This document shows positions 1 through 5,444 of a stretch of DNA of 6,989 nucleotides, in pieces; position 1 is the first letter of the stretch; each line of letters starts with the position of its first letter. The notes beneath the pieces were generated by a model. It was not told the DNA's origin. It did no database searches and was given only the letters and a program-made list of their open reading frames with translations. The stretch lies in contig JAOPZP010000309.1 in NCBI GenBank assembly GCA_025964055.1, forward strand, positions 1 through 6,989, in the 5' to 3' direction. This DNA is from Conexibacter sp. (GTDB lineage Bacteria > Actinomycetota > Thermoleophilia > Solirubrobacterales > Solirubrobacteraceae). Both the position numbers and the translations under genes were made by a program.

Positions 1-173
1 GCAACATGAACGCGACCGCCTCGGCGATCTACGCGCACCGCCACACGGTGGCCTACCGCCTGGAGCGCGTGAAGGAGCTGACGGGCCTGGACCCGATGCT
101 CTCCGAGGATCGCGAGCGCCTCGGCCTGGGCCTGAAGGCGTACCGGATCATCGCGCCGCGGTTGCCGAAGTAG
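1..173 (+). CDS. PucR/CdaR-family transcriptional regulator, C-terminal end (5' truncated)
   Basis: The left edge cuts this gene, leaving 56 complete codons read from base 3 and ending in TAG at 171-173. The remnant reads NMNATASAIYAHRHTVAYRL and continues with ERVKELTGLDP, then a Leu-rich stretch. This is the typical pattern of the PucR C-terminal helix-turn-helix (HTH_30 type): Asn then Ala-Thr-Ala, an H-R-x-T-V-x-Y-R-L recognition helix, and an E-L-T-G-L-D turn. Family members bind DNA and usually activate metabolic genes, often purine, sugar-acid or amino-acid pathways; the effector cannot be told because the N-terminal domains are missing. The gene points toward the minus-strand lipoprotein gene (convergent), and the large palindrome begins within three bases of its stop codon. 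No link to the mce operon is evident. The domain family is fairly sure; the specific role is unknown. Confidence 0.85.
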   Translation, partial: NMNATASAIYAHRHTVAYRLERVKELTGLDPMLSEDRERLGLGLKAYRIIAPRLPK

Positions 174-304
174 GGGCTGCGGAACGTCCTTGGCGCTCAG
201 CTCGGGCGTTCGTCGTGCTGCGGCGCGTGATTCGTCGGCAATGACGACGGAGGTCTGGAGAGGGCGCCGGCGCCGTCGGTCTGCCGCGGGCGCCGGGGTG
301 CGGG

Positions 305-324
305 GTCGTTCGGGCCTGAACGAC
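305..324. repeat. Small hairpin inside the left arm of the palindrome
   Basis: GTCGTTC (305-311) and GAACGAC (318-324) are perfect reverse complements around a 6-base loop, GGGCCT. The right half of the giant palindrome has no counterpart: between the GGCGCC-containing block and the GATCC of the inner stem the left side is about 12 bases longer. This hairpin may therefore be a local insertion or a side arm on the main stem. Confidence 0.6.
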
Positions 325-335
325 AACTTCCAGGC

Positions 336-384
336 GATCCGGGTCACTTTGACCGTCATATGGAGGGTCAAGGTGACCCGGATC
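336..384. repeat. Inner near-perfect 19-bp inverted repeat at the apex of the giant palindrome
   Basis: The left arm 336-354 (GATCCGGGTCACTTTGACC) and right arm 366-384 (GGTCAAGGTGACCCGGATC) are reverse complements except at T348/G372. That pair becomes a G-U wobble in a plus-strand transcript, so the RNA stem would be fully paired over 19 bp with an 11-base loop (355-365) containing CATATG. In a minus-strand transcript the same pair would be an A/C mismatch. The length and quality exceed an ordinary terminator stem, and no T-run follows on either side. It could be the hairpin tip of the larger element, or a binding site for a dimeric protein centred near base 360. Confidence 0.9.
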
Positions 385-532
385 TCTAGGACGCCAACAA
401 CTCCAGGACCAATGGCGCCCACGGACGACCGACCACGGCGGCGCCGCCGTTCACGCACTCGTCATTGCCGACGAACCACGCCGCGCAGCACGACCAGCAC
501 CAGAGCTGAGCGCCAAGGAGCGACCGCAGCGC

Positions 533-565
533 GGCGGTGCTCCGCCACTTCCCTCTAGGAAGTGG
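533..565 (-). terminator. Hairpins over the lipoprotein stop codon, possible terminator
   Basis: CCACTTCC (545-552) and GGAAGTGG (558-565) form a perfect 8-bp inverted repeat with a 5-base loop; the lipoprotein stop codon (555-557) lies in that loop. A second stem, GGCGG (533-537) with CCGCC (542-546) around a tetraloop, overlaps its outer edge by two bases, so the two are partly exclusive. Neither has a U-tract in either direction, so intrinsic termination is only a possibility. The position at the 3' end of the minus-strand gene is what favours a terminator or a 3'-end stabilising role. Confidence 0.4.
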
Positions 566-1169
566 AATCCACGACGTCGCCCGTCTTCGGGTCGACCGTC
601 ACCGGGGCCGGCTTGCTGGAGACCGTGACCGGGATCGTGCCCGAGGCCTCCTGGCCGGCTGCGGTCTGCGCGCGCGCCTTGCCGTTGAGGCCGGCGGCCA
701 CGCGCCAGCGCACGGTGTGCGAGCCGGCGACGATCGGGGTGACGTGCCACTCGAAGGTCTTGGAGCGGCCGGCGGGCAGCGGGCCGAGGGCCCACGTGCT
801 GACGTAGGCGGTGTCGCCGCCGCTCGGTCCGCGGTCGACGATCCAGAGGTTGCGCGTCGGATCGGCGAGGCCCTGCTCGGTGGAGCGCGTGACGAAGCCG
901 CCGCCGCCGCCCTTGGGGTCGTCGGAGAGCACGGAGACCGCCACGTTGGGGATCGTCCGCGTGTCGGCGTTGCGCACGACGATGCGCATCACGGCCGCCT
1001 GGGAGAGGCGCTGCTGCTTGGGGAAGGTGGCCTTGAGCACGTCGACCTTGAACGTGCCGGAAGGCTCGTTCGCGTCTTGGCGCGCACCGCCTCCGCAGCC
1101 CGCGGCGAGGCTCGCCGCGACGACCGCAGCGACGCCCGTCGCCAGCAAGGTTCTCCTGGACCCCTCCAC
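555..1169 (-). CDS. Exported lipoprotein with a predicted Ig-like/beta-sandwich domain, function unknown
   Basis: A 204-residue protein from a GTG start (1169-1167). The first 25 residues form a lipoprotein signal: a basic n-region with an Arg pair (SRRTLLA, residues 4-10), an Ala/Val-rich core, then SLAAGC with the lipidated Cys at 25, followed by a Gly-rich tether. The SRRxLL pattern resembles a twin-arginine signal, so Tat export is possible. The mature part alternates hydrophobic and polar residues and contains a stretch ending FEWHVTPIVAGSHTVRWRVA (about 141-160), which suits an Ig-like or CARDB-like beta sandwich with no visible catalytic residues. A GGGGG run sits near residue 90. The protein is expected on the outer face of the cytoplasmic membrane. 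No convincing Shine-Dalgarno precedes the GTG; a TTG at codon 8, after AGGAGA, is an alternative start but would lose the Arg pair. The gene is divergent from the mce operon across 170 bp, so the two may share control, though a common role is only a guess. Confidence 0.8.
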   Translation of the reverse strand: MEGSRRTLLATGVAAVVAASLAAGCGGGARQDANEPSGTFKVDVLKATFPKQQRLSQAAVMRIVVRNADTRTIPNVAVSVLSDDPKGGGGGFVTRSTEQGLADPTRNLWIVDRGPSGGDTAYVSTWALGPLPAGRSKTFEWHVTPIVAGSHTVRWRVAAGLNGKARAQTAAGQEASGTIPVTVSSKPAPVTVDPKTGDVVDSTS

Positions 1170-1240
1170 TCCGCGCGGACCGTACCAGAGGAAGGTGTCA
1201 CGGGTCGCAGGTTGAACCTCCCCGCGAGGACGGTTCCCGT

Positions 1241-1270
1241 TTGGCAGCGCCTGCGACAGTCACATAGACT
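1241..1270 (+). promoter_or_regulatory. Possible promoter of the mce operon
   Basis: TTGGCA (1241-1246) is one base from the -35 consensus, and TAGACT (1265-1270) matches the -10 consensus at four of six positions; the spacing is 18 bp. It lies about 70 bases before the chosen start of the first permease gene, inside the divergent region 1170-1339. The match is moderate and actinobacterial promoters are degenerate, so this is a candidate only. No equally good promoter was found for the minus-strand lipoprotein gene. Confidence 0.3.
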
Positions 1271-1286
1271 GGCCGCCGGGCGGGAG

Positions 1287-1302
1287 ACCTGCTGTTGCAG
1301 GT
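1287..1302 (+). promoter_or_regulatory. Small hairpin in the mce operon leader
   Basis: ACCTGC (1287-1292) and GCAGGT (1297-1302) are perfect reverse complements around TGTT. The element sits between the candidate promoter and the ribosome site of the first permease gene. It may be a leader RNA hairpin or an operator half-site pair; nothing further identifies it. Confidence 0.4.
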
Positions 1303-1339
1303 GCCCCGAGGGTTGCAAGAGGAGAGGTCCGAGACTCGC

Positions 1340-2146
1340 GTGGTCAGCACGGTTGCCGATCGGGCATTCGCCCCGGCCAAGAGCCTGCTCGAAGAAGTGG
1401 GCGACATGATGATCTTGACGGGGAAGACGATGGTGTCTGCCCTCCGTCCGCCCTACCCGTACGGCAGCGAGTTCGTCGGTCAGTTCCTCTTCGCGCTGCG
1501 GCTCTGCTGGCTGCCGCTGCTGATCTCGACGGTCGCCGTGTCCTACGGCGCGCCGGGGCTGCAGGCCGCCAACTTCCTCATCCTCTTCGGCGCGCTGGAC
1601 CGCCTCGGCGGCTTCTTCGTGCTCGCGATCATCCGCGAGTTCGCGCCGTTCGTCTGCGCGATCATCGTGGCGGGCGTCGCAGGCACGGCGATCACCGCCG
1701 ACCTCGGCGCGCGCAAGATCCGCGAGGAGCTCGACGCCCTGCAGGTGCTCGGCGTCGACCCCGTCAAGAACCTCGTCGTCCCGCGCTTCCTGGCCCTGAT
1801 GCTCGTCACGGGCCTGTTCGACATCTTCGCCATCATCTTCGGCATCACCGGCGGCCTCATCGCGACGCTCGTCAACGGTGCGCCGCTCGGACCGTTCTGG
1901 GCCACGTTCTTCACGAACGCCTCCACGACCGACCTCTGGGGCTCGCTGCTGAAGTGCACCATGTTCGGCGCGATCACCGCGATCGTCTGCTGCTACAAGG
2001 GCATGACAGCGTCCGGTGGCGCGGAGGGGGTCGGCAAGGCGGTCAACCAGGCGGTGGTCATCACGTTCCTGGGCGTCTTCGCCTTCAACTACGTGTTCAC
2101 GCAGACGCTGCTGGCCACCCATCCCGAGATCACGGTGATCCGCTGA
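1340..2146 (+). CDS. yrbEA: YrbE/MlaE-family ABC transporter permease, first of the pair
   Basis: A 268-residue membrane protein, matching the roughly 265 residues usual for YrbE permeases. It is one half of the membrane core of an Mce lipid transporter. Several hydrophobic segments are visible (about 46-70, 92-118, 147-178, 205-220, 236-257). The conserved cytoplasmic coupling region lies at 120-149: A-D-L-G-A-R-x-I-R-E-E-L-D-A-L then V-L-G-V-D-P and V-V-P-R. In the MlaE family this region contacts the ATPase. A second family mark is C-C-Y-K-G-M-T-A-S-G-G at 217-227. The GTG at 1340 was chosen because purine-rich AGAGGAGAGG (1318-1327) precedes it by 12 bases and the length then fits the family. 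An in-frame TTG at 1295 falls in the leader hairpin, and ATG at 1406 would remove the N-terminal amphipathic stretch. Its stop overlaps the next start by one base (TGATG), implying coupled translation. This is the first gene of the operon. Confidence 0.93.
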   Translation: MVSTVADRAFAPAKSLLEEVGDMMILTGKTMVSALRPPYPYGSEFVGQFLFALRLCWLPLLISTVAVSYGAPGLQAANFLILFGALDRLGGFFVLAIIREFAPFVCAIIVAGVAGTAITADLGARKIREELDALQVLGVDPVKNLVVPRFLALMLVTGLFDIFAIIFGITGGLIATLVNGAPLGPFWATFFTNASTTDLWGSLLKCTMFGAITAIVCCYKGMTASGGAEGVGKAVNQAVVITFLGVFAFNYVFTQTLLATHPEITVIR

Positions 2147-2943
2147 TGGCGGGCTGGTTCGCCCTCCCGCGCGAGTGGATCTCGTCGTTCGGCGAGATCG
2201 CCAAGTTCAGCGGGAAGATCCTCGGGCAGGTCTACAGCCTGCGCGTGCTGCACTTCTTCGGGGAGACCCTGCGCCAGTGCGGCGTGCTCATCCTCGGCTC
2301 GACGCTCGTCATCTGGGGCCTGGTCTTCATCGTCGGCCTGCAGTGCGGCATCGAGGGCGCCTACTTCACGCGCGCCCAGGGGGCACCGGCCTACGCCGGC
2401 GTCTTCGCCGCCTGGTGCGACCTGCGCGAGATCGTCCCCTACGGCTTCGGCTACATGATGTCGGCCAAGGTCGGCACGGGCATCGTCGCCGAGCTCGGCT
2501 CGATGCGGATCTCCGACGAGATCGACGCGCTCGAGGTCATGGGCATCGACTCGGTGCTCTTCCTGTGCGCGACGCGCCTGCTGGCCGCCTGGCTCGTGCT
2601 GCCGTTCATGTACATGGCGGCGGTCGGCGCCGGCTTCTTCGCCAGCTACCTCGCCGTGGTGCAGCAGATCGGGGAGGTGTCCTCCGGCGGCTTCTCGCTC
2701 ATCTTCTGGATGTTCCAGAACCCTCCCGACCTCCTCTACAGCGTCATCAAGGGCATGGTCATGGCGACCGCGATCGTGCTCGTCGGCTGCTACTACGGCT
2801 ACCACGCCGGTGGCGGGCCGGTCGGCGTCGGCACCGCGACGGCGAAATCCATGGTCATGAACATCGTGCTCGTGCATCTCATCGGGATGTTGGGCACACA
2901 GGTGTTCTGGGGTGCCAACCCACGTGCCCCGATCGGAGGCTGA
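2146..2943 (+). CDS. yrbEB: YrbE/MlaE-family ABC transporter permease, second of the pair
   Basis: A 265-residue paralogue of the preceding permease and its expected partner in a heterodimeric membrane core. It has an amphipathic N-terminus, then hydrophobic segments at about 45-66, 84-115, 142-172 and 203-218, and a C-terminal segment around 237-255. The family coupling motif is at 115-135: A-E-L-G-S-M-R-I-S-D-E-I-D-A-L-E-V-M-G-I-D, closer to the classic MlaE form than in the first permease. A G-C-Y-Y-G-Y-H-A-G-G-G-P-V-G-V-G motif at 214-229 matches the second conserved Gly-rich turn. The ATG at 2146 overlaps the upstream stop by one base. An open frame extends upstream of it, but that part is an Arg/His-rich shadow of the first permease and was excluded. 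The stop lies 5 bases before the ATPase start, and the ATPase ribosome site falls in the last codons of this gene. Confidence 0.93.
   Translation: MAGWFALPREWISSFGEIAKFSGKILGQVYSLRVLHFFGETLRQCGVLILGSTLVIWGLVFIVGLQCGIEGAYFTRAQGAPAYAGVFAAWCDLREIVPYGFGYMMSAKVGTGIVAELGSMRISDEIDALEVMGIDSVLFLCATRLLAAWLVLPFMYMAAVGAGFFASYLAVVQQIGEVSSGGFSLIFWMFQNPPDLLYSVIKGMVMATAIVLVGCYYGYHAGGGPVGVGTATAKSMVMNIVLVHLIGMLGTQVFWGANPRAPIGG
2935..2939 (+). promoter_or_regulatory. Shine-Dalgarno site of the ATPase gene
   Basis: GGAGG, 9 bases before the ATG at 2949, is the strongest ribosome site in the operon. It lies within the final codons of the second permease. It decides the ATPase start, since the same frame stays open far upstream through a shadow of the permease gene. 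Confidence 0.75.
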
Positions 2944-2948
2944 AACCG

Positions 2949-3935
2949 ATGTCTGAGACTCCCCGAGATCCCTACGCCGACCGCTACGACGACGCCGAGC
3001 CCGGCGACGGCCTGCGCGACGAGCCGACCACGCCGGTCGCCGCGACGCCCGACGACGAGCGCCTGCGCGCCGACGACTCGCCGGCGAGCGCGCGCGCCGC
3101 GGTCGTCCGCGAGGCCCCGCCGGCCGCCGCCGACGACGACGAGTACCAGTGGCACACCGGCCTGAACCGACCGACCGGCGTCGCCGACGCCGTCGAGTTC
3201 ATCGACGTGCACAAGGCCTTCGGCCGCAACAAGATCCTGCGCGGTCTGAACATGGGACTGCCCGAGGGCAAGATCTCGATGATCCTCGGCCCGTCGGGCA
3301 CGGGCAAGTCGGTGTGCATCAAGCACATGGTCGGCCTGCTCTACCCCGACGAGGGCGACGTCCTCGTCCACGGCGAGTCGGTCCCGAACATGACCGACGA
3401 CGAGCTCTTCGACATGCGCAAGCGCTTCGGGGTCCTGTTCCAGGACGGCGCGCTCTTCGGCTCGATGAACCTCATCGACAACGTCGCCTTCCCGCTGCGC
3501 CAGCACACCGACAAGAGCGAGGACGAGATCCTCGACATCGTGCGCCGGCGCCTCGACGAGGTCGGCCTCGGGTCCGCGCACGACAAGATGCCCAACGAGC
3601 TCTCCGGGGGCATGCGCAAGCGTGCCGGGTTCGCACGGGCGCTGGTGCTGGACCCCAACATCGTGCTCTTCGACGAGCCGGACTCCGGCCTGGACCCGGT
3701 CCGCACGGCGCTGCTGTGCGAGCTGATCCAGGAGATCCACGAGGAGAACGGCGGCTGCTACACGGTCATCACGCACGACATCATGAGCGCCCGGCGGGTC
3801 GCGGAGTTCATCAGCGTGCTGTGGAAGGGGCGGATCGTCGAGTCCGGTCCGGCCGAGGAGCTCTTCAACTCCGAGAACGCGTTCGTCCGTCAGTTCCTGT
3901 CCGGCGAGTCCCAGGGGCCGCTCGGCATGGAGTAA
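2949..3935 (+). CDS. mceG: MceG/Mkl (MlaF-like) ATPase of the Mce transporter
   Basis: A 328-residue cytoplasmic ABC ATPase that powers lipid transport through the YrbE pair. All core motifs are intact: Walker A GPSGTGKS (114-121), Q-loop Gln165 in F-G-V-L-F-Q-D-G-A-L-F, signature LSGGM (218-222) followed by R-K-R-A-G-F-A-R-A, Walker B I-V-L-F-D-E (238-243) with catalytic Glu243, D-loop S-G-L-D, and switch His276 in V-I-T-H-D. The D-G-A-L-F-x-S-M-x-x-x-D-N-V run and D-E-P-D-S-G-L-D-P-V-R-T are typical of the Mkl/MlaF group and not of general importers. About 75 residues precede the domain; they are rich in Asp, Glu, Ala and Pro, look disordered, and include an acidic run near 61-65 (ADDDE). 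Such a long acidic leader is unusual for MlaF-type ATPases of about 260-270 residues. The stop is followed by a 174-bp gap before the first MCE gene. Confidence 0.93.
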   Translation: MSETPRDPYADRYDDAEPGDGLRDEPTTPVAATPDDERLRADDSPASARAAVVREAPPAAADDDEYQWHTGLNRPTGVADAVEFIDVHKAFGRNKILRGLNMGLPEGKISMILGPSGTGKSVCIKHMVGLLYPDEGDVLVHGESVPNMTDDELFDMRKRFGVLFQDGALFGSMNLIDNVAFPLRQHTDKSEDEILDIVRRRLDEVGLGSAHDKMPNELSGGMRKRAGFARALVLDPNIVLFDEPDSGLDPVRTALLCELIQEIHEENGGCYTVITHDIMSARRVAEFISVLWKGRIVESGPAEELFNSENAFVRQFLSGESQGPLGME

Positions 3936-4109
3936 CCGCACGAGCCGGCGGCAACGCAACATCGGCTCAACACTTCAGTTGGAAGATCATCGGCCGCTCA
4001 CGGCCTGTACCGAACCCCACACGGTCCTGTCTCATCCTTCGTCTTGTCCCGTTGTCGACGCCGCGCTTCGCGTGGACGCTGGCTCCTGCCCGCGCCCCGG
4101 GGTGCGGCG
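3936..4109 (+). other. Intergenic gap inside the mce operon
   Basis: This is the only real break in an otherwise overlapping or closely packed operon. Its first half (about 3950-3990) is visibly richer in A and T than the genes around it. It contains a short perfect hairpin at 3992-4005 (GGCCG, loop CTCA, CGGCC) and a weaker inverted pair, GAGCCG (3942-3947) with CGGCTC (3963-3968). No T-run follows either, and no confident promoter was found. The frame of the next gene opens at a TTG at 4044, giving an Arg-rich extension that was judged non-coding. The region could hold an internal promoter or an RNA processing site that sets the ratio of ATPase to MCE proteins. Confidence 0.5.
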
Positions 4110-5444
4110 ATGACCGCGTCGCGCCTGGCCGCGCTCGCGGCGATCGCCGTCGTGGCCGTCGTGGCCGTGCTGCTGCTCAAGGGCTCCGGCCAGCACGAGT
4201 ACACGCTGGTCTTCCAGAGCGCCGGCCAGCTCGTCAAGGACAACGACGTGCAGATCGGCGGGCGCCGCATCGGCCGCGTCGCCGCCATCAAGCTCGACGA
4301 CCGCAACCTCGCCGAGGTCCGCATCCAGGTCGACGAGCCCTACGCGCCGCTGCACCTCGGCACGACCGCCACGATCCGCTCCGGCTCGCTCTCGGGCGTG
4401 GCCAACCGCTACATCGCGCTGGCGCCCGGCCCCAACAACGCGCCCAAGCTCGACGACGGCCAGACGCTCGGCCTCGACCGCACGACCACGTCGGTCGACC
4501 TCGACCAGCTCTTCGACACGCTGGACCCCAAGACGCGCGCGTCGCTGCAGAAGGTCATCAAGGGCTCGGCCACGCAGTACCGCGGCAAGGGCGCCCAGGC
4601 CAACGAGGCGCTGAAGTACTTCAACCCGACGCTGAGCACCACCTCGCGCCTGGTCAACGAGCTCGACCGAGACCAGCAGTCGCTGCAGGACTTCATCATC
4701 TACACGGCGCGCGCGACCACCGCGCTGGCCGAGCGCCGCGGCGACCTGACCAACCTCGTCACGAATGCCAACACGACCTCGGGCGCGATCGCGTCCGAGA
4801 GCGCCTCGCTGAACCGTGCGCTCAAGGCGCTGCCGGCCACGCTGCGCCGCGGCAACAGCACGTTCGTCGACCTGCGCTCCACGCTCGACGACCTCGACCA
4901 GCTGGTCAACGCCTCCAAGCCGGTCGCCCCGCGCCTGGCCCCGTTCTTCAAGCAGCTGCGGCCGCTGATCACCGACGCGCGACCGACGATCAGGGACCTC
5001 AGCTCGCTCATCAGCCGCCCGGGCGCGGGCAACGACCTGATCGACCTGCTCAACCAGCAGCCGCGCCTGACGCAGGTCGCGACGCCCACCTTCCAGCACA
5101 CGATCAAGGGCCTGCAGCAGGGCACGCCGGTGCTGCAGTTCATCCGGCCCTACGCCCCGGACCTGATCGGCTGGTTCCGCGACTTCGGGCAGTCCACGGC
5201 CAACTACGACGCCAACGGCCACTTCGCCCGCATCTCGCCGATCGTCAACGCCTTCCAGTTCACCGACAACCCGGCGGGCGGCACGCTGACGCCGCTCAAG
5301 CCGTCCGAGCGCCAGGTCGGCCTCCAGTCCGGCAAGGTGCGCCGCTGCCCCGGCGGCGCGACGCAGGTCGCCGCCGACGGCTCCAACCCCTACGCGCCCG
5401 CGGGCTCGGACTGCGATCCGACCCTCGTGCCCCCCGGCCCATGA
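4110..5444 (+). CDS. MCE-family (MlaD-like) lipid-binding protein, first of the mce set
   Basis: A 444-residue protein. A single N-terminal membrane anchor lies at about 5-23 (Ala/Val/Leu-rich), followed by an MCE/MlaD domain at about 29-107 with the expected beta-rich pattern: Y-T-L-V-F, V-x-I-G-G-R-R-I-G-R-V, and the closing G-V-A-N-R-Y-I-A-L. Residues about 125-350 are long alpha-helical, heptad-like segments rich in Leu, Asp and Thr, as in actinobacterial Mce proteins, where they are thought to form a channel or needle. A Y-D-x-x-G-H-x-x-R motif is at 366-374, and two Cys (413, 435) lie in a Pro/Gly-rich tail. By position it corresponds to MceA, but the symbol is not assigned. ATG 4110 was chosen because it begins the anchor directly and has GGGG at 4099-4102 as a weak ribosome site; the TTG at 4044 would add 22 mostly basic residues. 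The stop overlaps the next start (ATGA), implying translational coupling. Confidence 0.9.
   Translation: MTASRLAALAAIAVVAVVAVLLLKGSGQHEYTLVFQSAGQLVKDNDVQIGGRRIGRVAAIKLDDRNLAEVRIQVDEPYAPLHLGTTATIRSGSLSGVANRYIALAPGPNNAPKLDDGQTLGLDRTTTSVDLDQLFDTLDPKTRASLQKVIKGSATQYRGKGAQANEALKYFNPTLSTTSRLVNELDRDQQSLQDFIIYTARATTALAERRGDLTNLVTNANTTSGAIASESASLNRALKALPATLRRGNSTFVDLRSTLDDLDQLVNASKPVAPRLAPFFKQLRPLITDARPTIRDLSSLISRPGAGNDLIDLLNQQPRLTQVATPTFQHTIKGLQQGTPVLQFIRPYAPDLIGWFRDFGQSTANYDANGHFARISPIVNAFQFTDNPAGGTLTPLKPSERQVGLQSGKVRRCPGGATQVAADGSNPYAPAGSDCDPTLVPPGP

Larger units (their letters stand above)
176..530. repeat. Giant imperfect palindrome filling the convergent intergenic region
   Basis: This inverted repeat is visible by direct comparison. 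The outer arms 187-247 and 459-519 align without gaps as reverse complements at 54 of 61 positions, including a perfect 17-mer (187-203 with 503-519). After a 4-base mismatch the pairing resumes for 7 bases further out (176-182 with 524-530). Inside, 275-294 pairs with 414-433 at 17 of 20 positions, and 336-354 pairs with 366-384 at 18 of 19. The pairs share nearly the same symmetry axis (about 353-360), so this is one nested structure and not scattered short repeats. A transcript in either direction would fold into a hairpin well over 100 base pairs long. No transposase gene and no obvious flanking target duplication is seen. It could be a fold-back MITE-like element, two inverted copies of a short repeat, or a bidirectional termination structure. 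The repeat itself is certain; its nature is open. Confidence 0.9.

Noticed and set aside
176..530. CRISPR array, tRNA or insertion sequence in the palindrome region
   Set aside because: There are no regularly spaced direct repeats, no cloverleaf with a recognisable T-arm, and no transposase frame; the only repetition is the inverted one.
190..558. Open frame of 122 residues on the plus strand within the palindrome
   Set aside because: It is Arg/Thr/Ser-rich with no domain character, begins at a TTG, and its first 20 residues reappear on the opposite strand because the DNA is an inverted repeat. It is best read as a by-product of the palindrome.
989..2122. Minus-strand open frame of 377 residues across the divergent region and first permease
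   Set aside because: It overlaps two well-supported genes in another frame and reads as charged low-complexity sequence with no domain.
3992..4005. Hairpin after the ATPase gene as an intrinsic terminator
   Set aside because: The stem is only 5 bp and no T-run follows; the downstream MCE genes belong functionally to the same operon.
4044..4109. Upstream TTG start for the first MCE gene
   Set aside because: No ribosome site precedes it and it adds a basic, non-conserved-looking leader; the ATG at 4110 starts directly before the membrane anchor.
4032..5222. Long minus-strand open frame of 396 residues opposite the first MCE gene
   Set aside because: Composition is Arg/Val/Glu/Gln-rich nonsense typical of antisense frames in high-GC coding DNA, and the plus-strand frame encodes a clear MCE protein.
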